Below are positions 31,698 to 44,341 of a stretch of 64,000 nt of DNA, in pieces. The notes beneath the pieces were generated by a model that saw nothing but the letters and a program-made list of their open reading frames with translations, made no database searches and was not told the origin of the DNA. Numbering within the stretch: position 1 is the first letter of the stretch; each line of letters begins with the position of its first letter. The translations under genes were made by a program, and so were the position numbers. The stretch comes from Aquilaria yunnanensis (Eukaryota; Streptophyta; Magnoliopsida; Malvales; Thymelaeaceae): assembly GCA_039654915.1 (NCBI GenBank), contig CM077593.1, positions 62,006,501 to 62,070,500 of the forward strand, in the 5' to 3' direction.

Positions 31698-32473
31698 CCA
31701 TTCTGTTGCAAGTCCTAGTTGCTATGTGACAGAGGTCACAAATGAAATGAGATGGCATGAGAGGTTGGGTCATATTGGTCAAGATAGAATGGACAAGCTA
31801 GCCAAGAGTGGCTTGCTAGGTTCCTTGACCAAGGTTGTCCTTCCAAATTGCCAATCATGCCTAGAGGGCAAAGCCACAAGGAAGCCTTTTGGCAAAGCAA
31901 CTAGGAGAAGTGAGGCACTAAGTTTAGTTCACTTTAACCTATGTGGGCCAATGAGGGTTGAATCTAGAAATGGATTTAATTATTTCATCACATTCACAGA
32001 TGATTACACTCGATTCACCCACATCTACCTACTAAGAAACAAGGCAGAGGCCTTGGCATGCTTTGAGAAGTATGTACACTTGGTTGAGAACCAAGTAGGT
32101 AAGAAGGTTAAGTCCTTGAGGACAGATAGGGGTGGAGACTATACATCAAATGCATTCAAGGCATTTTGTGACTTAAAGGGTATTGAAAGGGAGTTCACTC
32201 CTCCTTGGACACCCCAACAGAATGGAGTGTCTAAGAGAAAAAAATAGAACTCTTATGGACATGGTACGTTCCATGATGGAAAAGGCCAACTTAGACATCA
32301 TTTATTGGAGTGATGCACTGCTGTGTGCAGTTCATGTCCTCAATAGAGTACCCACCAAGAATGTGAACTCTTCTCCATATGAGTTATGGAAGAAGAAAAC
32401 TCCTAACCTAAGCTATTTACGCCCTTGGGGTTGTTTAGCTTATGTTCGCATAACGGACCATCCTTTGGGAAAG
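31698..32473 (+). pseudogene. pol: Copia-3 integrase, frameshifted and truncated
   Basis: Integrase zinc finger (HERLGHIGQDRM...CQSC) and catalytic core (TDRGGDY, then NGVS). In the region of the catalytic glutamate an extra A in the A-run near 32239-32245 breaks the frame. The second frame carries on to about 32473, where similarity ends at a gypsy LTR fragment. RT and RNase H are missing. In this copy the usual SD before LCGPM reads FN, so one catalytic aspartate is also changed. Confidence 0.85.
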
Positions 32474-32515
32474 TTGGGTCCTTGCCTTCTCCATGTGTGC
32501 CTTCCTTGATCATAT
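32474..32515 (-). repeat. 42-bp gypsy LTR tip
   Basis: Matches the last ~42 bp of O-type LTRs as read on the plus strand (for example 42297-42338), ending GATCATATCA. It joins Copia-3 pol to a family A LTR fragment. Confidence 0.8.
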
Positions 32516-33032
32516 CAAAAGGTGTGCCTTTTGGTCATCTATAAATAGCCTTTAGTGGCTGGCCATTTTAAGCATGAATTTGGCACTCCATTTGCTCCAT
32601 TTTCTTGAGAGAAATTATTCTCCTCCTATTTCCTTTAGAGGCCGAAATATTAAACACCTTTTGAGAGCATTGTGGGTGGATTTACATTGAGATTGTTCAT
32701 CTCAATTCAAGCCTCAAGGTGCTCCTCCAAGATCAAGTTCTTCCTCTTTTCTTCACACATAACAAAGAAGGAAGGTACACATTCTTTCTTGATTTAGTAG
32801 CATGCTAGGATTCATTCATTATTTACATGAATGTTCTTAGTAGCATGCTAGGATTTGTTTACCACAATATGTATGTAAAACTAACATGCTATATCAAATG
32901 CATAAAATATCTTAAACAAATTAGAATGATGCATGCTTGTATTCATGTTGAACTCAAATGATCAAAATGCATGTGGCATGTACATGAGTAGATAACATAA
33001 AGATATGTTATCATCAGATCCTAAAATTTTCA
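32516..33032 (+). repeat. Family A LTR fragment (3' portion)
   Basis: Begins at the AAAGGTGTGCC stretch just upstream of the TATA box and runs to the LTR end at 33032. It diverges from the Copia-3 5' LTR: it has an extra repeat of the TAGTAGCATGCTAGG section, so it may come from another copy. Confidence 0.8.
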
Positions 33033-34769
33033 TGTTTCCATTTCATTCGACATAAGTTGTGAAGCTATCCATTTCGTTCTAAATCAGTTGTGAATATTTT
33101 GATTTCACTGCAAACAAGTTGTGAATGATTCCATTTCATTCCACCCAAGTTGTGAATGTTTCCATTTCATTCCAAACAAGTTCTAAGTGTTTCCATTTCA
33201 TTCCAAACAAGTTGTGAAGCTTTCCATTTCATCCCAAACAAGTTTTGAATGTTTCCATTTCATTCCAAAACAAGTTGTGATTGTTTCCATTTCATTCCCA
33301 ACAAGTTGTGAATGTTTCCGTTTCATTCCAAACAAGTTGTGAAGCTTTCCATTTCATTCAAAACAAGTTGTGAATGTTTCCATTTCATTGCAAAACAAGT
33401 TGTGAATTCTTCCATTTCATTCCAAACAAGTTGTGAAGCTTTCCATTTCTTTTCACACAAGTTGTGAATGTTTCTTTTTCATTCCAAACAAGGTGTTACG
33501 CGTTCCATTTCATTCCAAAACAAGTTGTGAATGTTTCCATCTCATTCCAAACAAGTTGTGAATGTTTCCATTTCATTCCAAACAAGTTGTGAACTTTCCA
33601 TTTCATTCCGAACAAGTTGTGAGTGTTTCCATTTCATTCTGAACAAGTTCTGAATGTTTCCATTTCATTCCAAACAAGTTGTGACTATTTCCAAATCATT
33701 CCAAACAAGTTGTACAGCTTTCCATTTCATTCCGAATAAGTTGTGAGTGTTTCCATTTTGTTCTGAACAAGTTGTGAATGTTTCCATTACATTCGAAACA
33801 TGTTGTGAATGTTTCCATTTCATTCCAAGCAAGTTGTGAAGCTTTCCATTTCATTCCAGACAAGTTGTGAATGTTTCCACTTCATTCCAAAGAAGTTGTG
33901 AATGTTTCCATTTCGTTCCAAACATGTTGTGCAGCTTTCCATTTCATTCCAAACAAGTTGTGAATGTTTCCATTTCATTCCAAACATGTTGTGCAGCTTT
34001 CCGTTTCATTCCAAACATAGTGTGAATGTTTCCATTTCATTCCAAGCAAGTTGTGAATGTTTCCATTTCATTCCAAACAAGTTATGAAGCTTTCCACTTC
34101 ATTCCAAATAACTGGTGAATGTTTCTATTTCATTTCAAACAAGTTGTGAATGTTTCCATTTCATTCAAAAGAAATTGTCAATGTTTCCATTTCATTCTAG
34201 ACAAGTTACGAAGCTTTCCGTTTTATTCCAAACAAGTTCTGAAGCTTTCCATTTCATTCCAAACAAGTTTTGATGCTTTCCACTTCATTCCAAACAAGTT
34301 GTGAAGCTTTCCATTTCTTTTCGAACAAGTTGTTAATGTTTCTTTTTCATTCCAAACAAGTTGTTACATGTTTCATTTCATTCCAAAACAAGTTGTGAAT
34401 GTTTCCATCTCATTCCAAACAAGTTGTGAATGTTTCCATTTCATTCCAAACAAGTTGTGAAGCTTTCCATTTCATTCCGAACAATTTCTGAGTTTCCATT
34501 TCATTCCCAACAAATTGTGAATGTTTCCATTTCATTCCAAACAAGGTGTGCAGCTTTCCATTTCATTCCAAACAGGTTGTGAATGTTTCCATTTCATTCC
34601 AAACAAGTTGTGAAGCTTTCCAATTCATTCCAAACACATTGTGAAGCTTTCAATTTCATTCCAAACAAGTTGTGTAGCTTTTCATTTCATTGCAACCAAG
34701 TTGTGCAGCTTTCCATTTGATCCCAGACAAGTTGTGAATGTTTCAATTTCATTCCAAACAAGTTGTGAA
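33033..34769. repeat. 31-bp minisatellite array II
   Basis: About 56 units of the same repeat as array I. It starts immediately after the family A LTR end and stops inside a unit where Copia-4 sequence begins. Confidence 0.95.
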
Positions 34770-35466
34770 TCCTACATGTTCCTATGCCTTCCACTTCCAG
34801 CCTGGCATCATTTCCTACTGAAATGTGCTTAGCTCCTTTTGAGAGCTTCCTGTAGGCCACAAACCAGGACTTCTCCCGTGCTATGTGGTCTGTTGCTCCC
34901 GAGTCTACAATCCACAAAGAATTGCACTCAGTTAGTAATGTACATGACACAACATGTACAATGGAAGTAGAAGGGTATGTATGTACCTTGGGTGGACCTT
35001 TGCAATCTTTTGCAAAGTGTCCTTTATACCCACAGTTGAAGCACTTCAGCTTGCTTAAGTCCTGCTTCTTTTTGAACTTCTTATTAGAAGCAGAAACTTT
35101 TCCTTTGCCTTTCCCAGGCCCACCTTTGCCACCATTCTTCTTCCATCCCTTCTGGATAGAAGATGAGGCAACATATGCCTTGGAATGGTCCTTGAGGGCC
35201 ATTACCTAAGCCTCAAGCAGGAGGTGATGGGCAATGTCATCAAATGACATTATTTGAGGGTTATGGCGTAAGTTGACCTTCATCAACTGCCATTCCTCAT
35301 CAGGCAAGGAACGAATTATTGCTTGTACTTGTTGCTCATCAATGAGCACATCAAGAGTAACTTGTTCAGTTAAAATGAATTTGACCTTTTGTTGCCAAAT
35401 TGAATAGTTTTCACCATCCAATTTGAGGTCACGGTTTAATTCAGCAACAATATTCTTACTAGCCAT
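34770..35466 (-). pseudogene. gag: Copia-4 gag-protease fragment
   Basis: Starts at 35466 like Copia-1 and carries the identical in-frame 318-bp gag deletion (LDVL joined to the DEQQVQ stretch). A stop at 35206-35208 replaces a glutamate codon. After it come zinc knuckle CFNCGYKGHFAKDC and protease DSGATDH, then the frame runs into minisatellite at 34770. Confidence 0.88.
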
Positions 35467-35734
35467 CTACATCGATGCAATTCACATGTTTTTTGTTCAA
35501 TTTACACAACAAGACTCAACAAAGCAACATGTGTATGAAACAACTTTTAACATGCTTATATATGGCAAAAGAGATGCATATAGCATTCGATCAGAAATAT
35601 ATAAACATGCCTTCATTGCTTCATGCACACATCCTTCATTAGCCTTCATCAAAATCATACACACATGTATGATCCTAAATCACGCTCATTACATGCAACA
35701 CATACATTTTCATGACCTAGGCTCTGATACCAAT
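35467..35734 (-). other. Copia-4 leader and primer-binding site
   Basis: A 268-bp leader like that of Copia-1. ATTGGTATCAGAGCC is on the minus strand at 35720-35734. Confidence 0.8.
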
Positions 35735-37208
35735 TGAAGATTTCAGGATCTCAATAATAACATACTCTTACGTTATTTACTCATGTATATGCCATATGCA
35801 TATATGTTCTTTGTGTTCAACGTGAATATAGACGTACATATTCTGTCAAACACACCTAGCATGCCACTAAGATCATTCATAAAATTAAATCCTTAGCATG
35901 CTACTAAAGCAAGAAAGGATGTGTACCTTCCTTCTTGATAATCTTGTGCGGAAATGGAAGGAAGGACTTGATCTTAGAGGAGCACCTTGAGGCTTGAATT
36001 GAGATGAATAATCTCAATGTAATTCCACCCACAATGCTCTAAGAAAGTGTCTAATATTTCGGCTCTTTAAAGGAATGAAAGGAGGAATTTTTCTCTCAAG
36101 AAAAATGGTGCAAATTGAGTGTAAAATTCGTACCCCCAATGGCCAGCCACTAAAGGCTATTTATAGATGACCAAAAGGCACACCTTTACACCAAGAAAGG
36201 TGTCCTTTAAGCCAAAGAACACTTCCTTTGGCTAAGGGTCATGTATGGTGGCGAAAATACATGTCTTTTAGCCAAGGAACACTTCCTTTGGCCTATAACC
36301 ACCCATAACTACCTTATGGGCGAAAATACATGTCTTTTAAGTCAAGGAACACTTCCTTTGGCCTATAACCACCCATAACTACCTTATGGGCGAAAATACA
36401 TGTCTTTTAAGTCTAAAGGACATCACATTTGGTGCAATAACCACCTCAACCACCTCCATGGCCGAACATACATGTCCTTTAAAGTCAAAGGACATCACTC
36501 TTGGTGCTATAAGCACCCTATGGCCGAATATACATGTCCATTCACCCAAGGAACACTTCCTTTGGATGAAAGGACATGTTCTTTTAGCCAAGAGTTATTT
36601 CTTTTGATGAAGAGACATACCTTTACACAAAAGATGTGTCTCTTGGTGGTTTTGAGCTAAAAACAAGGTGAGCTGGCACAAAGCTAGCTCAATATGCTAC
36701 TTATGCACCATTGAGCTCCTTTGAGCTCCAACCTAGCACCATGAACTAAGGTCCAGCTCCAAGAACTGACCTTCAGCTGGAGTTAGCTGCTTTCAGCTAA
36801 AGTAAACTGAGTCCAGCTACACTCAGCTACCAAAAGCTGAAGTGAGCTGACTTGAGCTGAAGTCCAGCTACATTCAGCTACCATAAGCTGAAGTGAGCTG
36901 ACTTGAGCTGAAGTCCAGCTACATTCAGCTACCATAAGCTGAAGTGAGCTGACTTGAGCTGACTTGAGCTAACTTGAGCTGAAGTCCAGCTACATTCAGC
37001 TACCATAAGCTGAAGTGAGCTGACTTGAGCTGACTTGAGCTAACTTCAGCTGAAGTCCAGCTACTTTGAGCTACTTATAGCTGAAGTGAGCTGACTTGAG
37101 CTAAGGGGAGCTACTTCTAGCTGCCTTAGATACCTTTTCAAGCTATAGTTAGCTCAACGAGCTCAAATCCTATCTTAAAAGGATCTTGGTGCGCCAAGAA
37201 TTCTAACA
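35735..37208 (-). repeat. Copia-4 5' LTR (1474 bp)
   Basis: Family A LTR, more diverged than the others in its first ~250 bp (U5 side). TATA box is on the minus strand at 36157-36166. AGCT array is at about 36710-37165. It ends TTCTAACA, one base changed from the usual terminus. Confidence 0.9.
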
Positions 37209-38767
37209 CAAGTTGTGAACGCTTCCATTTCTTTCCAAACAAGTTCTGCATGTTTCCATTTCATTCCAAACATGTCGTGAATGTTTCCATTTCATTCCAA
37301 ACAAGTTGTGAATGTTTACATTTCACTCCAAAACAAGTTGTGAATGTTTCCCTTTCATTCCAAACAAGTTGTGATGCTTTCCATTTTTTTCAAAACAAGT
37401 TGTGAATGTTTCCATTTCATTCCAAACAAGTTTTGAATGTTTCCATTTCATTCCAAACAAGTTGTGAAGATTTCGATTTCATTCCAAACAACTTGTGAAT
37501 GTTTCCATTTTAATGCAAACAAGTTGTGAAGCTTTCCGCATTATTGCAAACCAGTTGTGAAGCTTTCCATTTCATTACAATCAAGTTGTGAATCTTTCCA
37601 TTCAATTCAAAACAAGTTATGCAGCTTTGCATTTCGTTCCAAACAAGTTGTGGATGTTTACATTTCATTGCAAACAAGTTATGAATGTTTCCATTTCATT
37701 CCAAAAAAGTTGCGAATGTTTCCATTTCATTCCAAACAAGTTTTCAATGTTTCCAATTCATTCCAAGCAAGTTGTAAATGTTTCCATTTCATTCCAAACA
37801 ATTTGTGATGCTTTCGATTTTGTTCCAAACAAGTTGTGAATATTTCGTTTTGATTCCAAACAAGTTGTGCAGCTTTCCATTTCGTTCCAAACAAGTTGTG
37901 ACTGTTTCAATTTTATTCCAGCAAGTTGTGAATGTTTCCATTTCATTCAAAACTAGTTGTGAATGTTTTCATTTCAATCCAGACAAATTGTGATGCTGTC
38001 CATTTTATTCCAAACAAGTTGTGAACATTTCAATTTCATTCCAAACAAGTTGTGCAGCTTTCCATTCATTCGAAACAAGTTGTGAATGTTTCCATTTTAT
38101 TCCAGACAAGTTGTGAATCTTTCCATTTCATTCAAAACTAGTTGTGAATGTTTTCATTTCATTCCAAACAATTTGTGACGCTTTCCATTTTATTTCAAAC
38201 AAGTTGTGAATATTTCGATTTCATTCCAAACAGGTTGTGCAGCTTTCCATTTCATTCCAAACAAGTTGTGAATGTTTCCATTTTATTCGAGACAAGTTGT
38301 GAATATTTCCATTTCATTCTAAACAAGTTGTGAATGTTTACATCTCATTACAAACAAGTTGTGAATGTTTCCATTTCATTCCAAACATGTTGTGAAGCTT
38401 GTCATTTTATTGGAAACCAGTTGTGAAGCTTTCCATTTCATCCCAATCAAGTTGTGAATCTTTCCATTTCATTCAAAACAAGTTGTGCAGCTTTCCATTT
38501 CTTTCCAAACAAGTTGTGGATGTTTCCATTTCAATGCAAACAAGTTGTGAATGTTTCCATTTCATTCCAAAGAAGTTGTGAACGTTTTCGTTTGATTCCA
38601 AACAAGTTTTGAATGTTTCCATTTCATTCCAAACAAGTTGTGAATGTTTCCATTTCATTCCAAACAAGTTGTGCAGCTTTCCAGTTCATTCCAAACAAGC
38701 TGTGAATGTTTCCATTTCACTCCAAAACAAGTTGTGAATGTTCCGATTTCATTCCAAACAAGTTGTG
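37209..38767. repeat. 31-bp minisatellite array III
   Basis: About 50 units, more degenerate than array I, starting mid-unit directly after the Copia-4 LTR. Arrays II and III were probably one array before the Copia-4 insertion. Confidence 0.95.
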
Positions 38768-38931
38768 ATGTCCTTTGGCCTTAAAGGACATGCATTTTCA
38801 GCATAGGCTAGAAAAGACATGTTCTTTGGCCAAAGAGACACATCATTTCGGCCAAGACATGTCTCTTGGCCAAAGGGACATGTCTCTTAGGCCAAAGGAA
38901 GTGTTCCTTGGCCAAAGGGACATGTCTCTTA
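38768..38931. repeat. LTR-like scrap with GGCCAAAGGGACATG repeats
   Basis: Short repeated blocks (GGCCAAAGGGACATGTCTCT, CCAAAGGAAGTGTTCCTTGG) like those in family A LTRs but in a different arrangement, so probably a related LTR. It joins the gypsy fragment at a shared AGGCCT. Confidence 0.55.
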
Positions 38932-39700
38932 GGCCTTTATATAGGCCTAAACTAGGGTTAAAACCTGGGCAAAATTCGCAGCCTAAATCCCTTAGGAATC
39001 CTAGATACAAAGACATAGGAAATCCTAGTCAAATTAGGACTCTAATTCCTAGTTTGAACAAGTTTAATGAATGCAGCGTATGCCACTTGTCCAACACGAT
39101 TTAAAACTATTCCATAGCCTAAATAACTTCCTAAATAATGTATCTAAATAGGATTTGAACGAAAATAAAATATAAATACAAGATTGGCCAAGAAAACCCC
39201 AAAATAGTCTTCTCGGGTGGTTCCTGCTTGTGTCTTCAACTTCAAGCTGAAATTCGAACTTCATGCAGCCATGATTTCTCAAAATGTAAAACATGAAAGA
39301 TGTAGATCTCTTGCTTATCTTTGAAATTAAACCTGAACCACACAAAACGGACATCTAAAGCCAAAGATATGCCCAAAATACTGCAACTGCTTCTGAACCA
39401 GCAATAACTCGCAAATCGTGACTTTGAAGCTGAATTGGACCTCCTTAACGTCAAAAATGGGTTTGATGGTCTTCATATGATTTGTAGCTCCAGATTTTAT
39501 CTTTCCAATGAATCAAGAATTACTCAATTCCGATCTGTTTAGCTCAAGATACGAATTTTCTACCAGAACATCACCAATCTGTCAAAATCCAAGCTTAAAG
39601 TGCACTAGATAGCTCCTTAGCCTTCTTCCTTGTCAATGGTCCACTAATTAACTTCAATGGATCCTTGACATCCTTGGTTGTGCCTTCTTTGATCGTATCA
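38932..39700 (-). repeat. Gypsy LTR fragment
   Basis: From the TATA region (TTTATATAGGCC) to the GATCGTATCA end. The first ~270 bp are missing. TR-GAG-type U3, no interior attached. Confidence 0.85.
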
Positions 39701-39998
39701 AAAGTCTTCCTCTTTTCTCCACACATAACCAAGAAGGAAGGTACACATTCTTTCTTGGTTTAGTAGCATGCTAGGTTTCATTCATTATTTACATGAATGT
39801 TCATAGTAGCATGCTAGGATTTGTTTGCCACAATATGTATGTAAAACTAACATGCTATATGAAATGCACAAAATATGTTAAACAAATTAGAATGATGCAT
39901 GCTTGTACTCATATTGAACTCAAATAATCAAAATGCGTGTGCCATGTACATGAGTAGATAACATAAAGATATGTTATCATGAGATCCTGAAATCTTCA
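39701..39998 (+). repeat. Family A LTR fragment (last ~295 bp)
   Basis: Resembles 32745-33032, including the TAGTAGCATGCTAGG duplication, and ends AATCTTCA against minisatellite IV. Confidence 0.8.
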
Positions 39999-40329
39999 TC
40001 CATTTCATTCCAAGCAAGTTGTGAAAGTTTCCATTTCATTCCAAAACTAGTTGTGAATGTTTCCATTTCATTCCAAACAATTTGTGATGCTTTCCATTTT
40101 ATTCCAAACAAGTTGTGAATATTTCGATTTCAATCCAAACAAGTTGTGAATGTTTCAATTTCATTCCAAACAAGTTGTGAATGTTTCCATTTCGTTCCAA
40201 ACAAGTTGTGAAGCTTTCCACTTCATTCCAAACAAGTTGTGAATGTTTCCATTTCAATTGCAAACTAGTTGACAAGCTTTCCATTTCATTCCAAACAAGT
40301 TGTGAATGTTTCAACTTGTCAAGCTTTCC
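39999..40329. repeat. 31-bp minisatellite array IV
   Basis: About 11 units between a family A LTR end and the 3' LTR of gypsy O. Confidence 0.93.
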
Positions 40330-42338
40330 TGATGCGAACCCCGATGGTATAAAGACCATGAAACGCGCCCAAGATGTGATTCAAGCTCCACAAGACATCA
40401 AAAAGACTAGGTTTAAAACCCCCACCCCTAATCAACCTGTGATTAGAAACGAGAAGTATAGAACTCCAAGAACACAAGCACACTTGTGCACCAAGGCAGT
40501 CCACAAAGAACCAAAGAGAAAACCTCTCCAAAGAGCAATATTATTTCGAAATTTTTCTGTATGTTTACATCCAGAATATGTGCCTTTATATAGGCCTAAA
40601 CTAGGGTTAAAATCTGGGCAAAATTCGCAGCCTAAATCCCTTAGGAATCCTAGATACAAAGACATAGGAAATCCTAGTCAAATTAGGACTCTAATTCCTA
40701 GTTTGAACAGGTTTAATGAATGCAGCGTATGCCACTTGTCCAAAATGATTTAAAACTATTCCATAGCCTAAATAACTTCCTAAATAATTTATCTAAATAG
40801 GATTTGAACGAAAATAAAATATAAATACAAGATTAAACCCAAAAACTCCCAAATAGCCTTTTTGGGCGCATTTTGGGCACTTTAAGGTTCTCTCTTGTAT
40901 CTTCAGCTCCAAGCTTGAATCTTTGAGTTCCAATGGCATGAATCTTCATCTTAGATGTGGTAATGAAGGTCTGGAAAGTTAGAGCTCAAAAATCCAGCTT
41001 GTGGACACAAAATGCAATAAGAACACTTAAGGTGGCTCAAATGGTGCACTTTGAGTGTTGCCCTTGATGTCCTTGTTTTGAGACTTGTCTAAGCACTCCA
41101 GAATTGAGTACCAAGCATGTCCATCATTTCCATATGGTGTCTTGAAAGTTCCAGCAGCTCCTTGTGAAGTTTCATGTCCATTCTCCATGAAGAAACTTGA
41201 AACAAAGCCTTGTAGTGCACTTGAGAGCTCCTTAGCTTTCTTCCTTGTCATAGGTCCATGATACGATCAAAGAAGGTACAACCTAGGAAGGCAAGGACCC
41301 ACTGAAGGTTTCTAGTGGACCATTGATAAGGAAAAAGGCTAAGGAGCTCACTAGTGCACTTCAAGCTTGGATTTTGACAGATTGGTGATGTTCTGGTAGA
41401 AAAATCATATCTTGAGCTAAACAGATCAGAATTGAGTAATTCTTGATTCATTCGAAAGATAACATCTGAAGCTACAAGTCATATGAAGACCATCAAACCC
41501 AGTTTGCACGATAAGGAGGTCCAATTTAGCTTCAAAGTCGCGATTTACGAGTTCTCGCTGGTTCAGAAGCAGTTGCAGTATTTTGGGAATATCTTTCCAT
41601 TTAGAAGTCCATTTTGTGTGATTCAAGTGCGGTTTCGAAGCTAAGAAAGAGATCTACAACTTTTATGCTTTGAATTTTGAGAAATCATGGCTGCATCAAG
41701 TTCGAATTTCAGCTTGAAGTTGAAGACACAAGCAGGAACCACCTGAGAAGACTATTTTGGGTTTTTATGCCCAATCTTGTGCTGTAACGTATCTTATTTT
41801 ATTTTCCTAATTATTTACATTATTTAGGAAGTTATTTAGGCTATGGAATAGTTTTAAATCATTTTGGACAAGTGGCATACGCTGCATTCATTAAACTTGT
41901 TCAAACTAGGAATTAGAGTCCTAATTTGACTAGGATTTCCTATGTCTTTGTATCTAGGATTCCTAAGGGATTTAGGCTGCGAATTTGCCCAGCCTTTAAC
42001 CCTAGTTTAGGCCTATATAAAGGCACATATTCTGGATGTAAACATACAGAAAAATTTTGAAATAATATTGCTCTTTGGAGAGGTTTTCTCTTTGGTTCTT
42101 TGTGGACTGCCTTGGTGCACAAGTGTGCTTGTGTTCTTGGAGTTCTATACTTCTCGTTTCTAATCACAGGTTGATTAGGGGTGGGGGTTTCAAATCCAGT
42201 CTCTTTGATGTCTTGTGGAGATTGAAAAACATCTTGGGCGTGTTTCATGGTCTTTATACCATCGGGGTTCGCATCAGTCCACTAGAAACCTTCAATGGGT
42301 CCTTGCCTTCTCCATGTGTGCCTTCCTTGATCATATCA
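40330..42338 (-). repeat. Gypsy O 3' LTR, interrupted
   Basis: O-type LTR, 986 bp when the insertion is removed (40330-41258 and 42282-42338). Its U3 differs from TR-GAG LTRs. A solo LTR with target duplication GTCCA interrupts it. The antisense polypurine tract ACTCCCCCCTCC follows at 42339. Confidence 0.88.
41259..42276 (+). mobile_element. Solo gypsy LTR 3 (1018 bp)
   Basis: Plus orientation, flanked by GTCCA at 41254-41258 and 42277-42281. TR-GAG-type U3. It was inserted into another LTR of the same family in opposite orientation. Confidence 0.92.
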
Positions 42339-42580
42339 ACTCCCCCCTCCTTAGAAGGATTCGTCCACGAATCTGCATGTTCAAACAGAGAAAAATCAGA
42401 AACATTAAAAGTAGCACTCACATTATACTCACCCGGCAAGTCTAGCATGTATGCATTGTCATTGATCTTTTTAATGTCTTGGAATGGACCATCTCCTCTT
42501 GGATGAAGCTTAGTCCTCCTTGCAGCTGGAAATCTTTCTTTTCTCATGTGTAACCAAACCCAATCTCCAGGCTCAAACAC
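42339..42580 (-). pseudogene. pol: Gypsy O integrase C-terminal part
   Basis: Frame with [16 protein letters not shown] and the GEYNVSATFNVSDFS stretch typical of the integrase C terminus of plant gypsy elements, ending NPSKEGG over the polypurine tract and continuing into the LTR. It is out of frame with the catalytic part, owing to an indel at about 42575-42595. Confidence 0.85.
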
Positions 42581-44341
42581 AACTCTCCTTCGGCCTTGAT
42601 TGGGTTTTTAGCAACTTGTTGATTTTTGAGTTCAATTTGTTGCTTAACCTTCTCATGCAACTTCTTGATGCTCTCGGCCTTCTTACTACCATCCAAACTA
42701 GATACCTCATGAGTAGGTAATGGTAAAAGATCCAATGGAGTTAAAGGATTAAAACCATAAACAATCTCAAAAGGTGACAAATTAGTAGTAGAATGCATGG
42801 ATCTATTATAAGCAAATTCTGCATGAGGCAAACAATCTTCCCAAGCTTTCAAATTTTTACCAATGATAGCCCTAAGCATGGAACCTAAAGTCCTATTAGT
42901 TACCTTAGTTTGCCCATCAGTTTGTGGGTGACAAGATGTAGAAAACAAAAGCTTAGTTCCTAACTTACCCCACAAAGTCCTCCAAAAGTGGCTTAGAAAC
43001 TTAGTATCTCTATCCGAAACTATTGTTCTAGGAACACCATGAAGTCTAACAATTTCTTTGAAAAACAATTCAGCCACATGAATAGCATCATCAGTTTTAT
43101 TGCATAGAATAAAATGAGCCATCTTAGAAAACCTATCAACAACAACAAAGATTGAGTCACGGTTTCCTTTAGTCCTAGGCAATCCAACAATGAAGTCCAT
43201 AGAAATATCTACCCATGGATGACTAGGTGTAGGAAGTGGTGTGTATAACCCATGTGAAGTGTGAGTGGATTTTGCCTTCCTACATGCAATACATTGCTCA
43301 CATACCTTCTTCACATCCTTTACCATATTCGGCCAATGGTAATGTTCCTTCAAAGTATGCAAAGTCTTGGCTTGTCCAAAGTGACCCATAAGTCCTCCAC
43401 AATGAGCTTCCTTTGTGAGCAATTCCCTCAAAGATGTCTTTGGTATGCACAACCTGTTTTCTTTGAAAAGAAAGCCATTAACTTGGTAGAACTTCTCAAA
43501 AGCAAACTTAGAACACTTAGAATAAATCTCACCGAAATCATCATCACTAGCATACAAATCCTTCAAGTGTTCAAAACCCAAAACTTTTGCATCTAAAGCC
43601 GAAAGTAAAGCATACCTTCTTGAAAGTGCATCCGCCACTATATTATCCTTACCTTGCTTGTATTTGATAACATATGGGAATGACTCAATAAACTCTACCC
43701 ATTTAGCATGCCTTCTATTCAACTTACCTTGCCCACTAAGAAACTTAAGGGCTTGGTGATCAGTGTGAATCACAAACTCTCTTGGCCACAAATAATGTTG
43801 CCAAGTCTCCAAAGCTCTTACCAAAGCATTGAGCTCCTTGTCATATGTGGGATAGTTCAAGCTAGCACCATTCAACTTCTCACTAAAGTATGCAATGGGG
43901 CGGCCTCCTTGCATCAACACAGCTCCAATGCCTATACCTGAAGCATCACACTCAACTTCAAAAGTATTAGCAAAGTTACGCAAAGCTAAAAGTGGTGCAT
44001 GGCATAACTTGTCTTTTAACAACGCGAAAGCATCTTCTTGAGCTTTTCCCCACTTAAATCCCACATTCTTCTTTATAACTTCAGTTAGAGGTGCAGCAAT
44101 GGTAGAAAAATTTCTAACAAACCTCCTATAGAAGCTAGCTAACCCATGGAATGATCTCACCTCAGTAATGGATGTTGGCGTCGGCCATTCTTGTATGGCT
44201 CTCACCTTCTCTTGATCTACCTCAATTCCATGTGAACTCACAACAAATCCAAGGAAAACAACTTTGTCAACACAAAAAGAGCACTTCTTCAAGTTAACAT
44301 ACAGCTTTTGTCCTCTTAAGGTGCTTAGTACTTGTGTGAGG
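42581..44341 (-). pseudogene. pol: Gypsy O RNase H and integrase
   Basis: Continues RT from the solo LTR junction at 44341. End of RT thumb (KKCSFC...FLGFVVS), RNase H ([37 protein letters not shown]), integrase HHCC finger (HCGGLMGH...CEQCIAC) and core. The catalytic triad reads MDFI, SDRD and, exactly 35 residues after the second aspartate, lysine in DGQTK at 42904-42906, where glutamate is required in this family. A G-to-A change explains it. A frameshift follows near the C terminus. The product would be inactive. Confidence 0.9.

Larger units (their letters stand above)
28812..33032 (+). mobile_element. Copia-3 (family A), broken copy
   Basis: Plus-strand element: 5' LTR 28812-30212, leader with primer site, gag to mid-integrase region, then a jump through a 42-bp gypsy LTR tip into the last ~517 bp of a family A LTR ending at 33032. 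RT and RNase H are absent. The bases on either side do not form a target duplication, so at least one end was rearranged. Confidence 0.88.
34770..37208 (-). mobile_element. Copia-4 (family A), truncated copy
   Basis: Minus-strand remnant with part of protease, zinc knuckle, deleted gag, leader, primer site (35720-35734) and one LTR (35735-37208). The other LTR and the rest of pol are absent. Minisatellite units border it on both sides, so it inserted into the array and then lost its left part, together with any target duplication. Confidence 0.88.
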
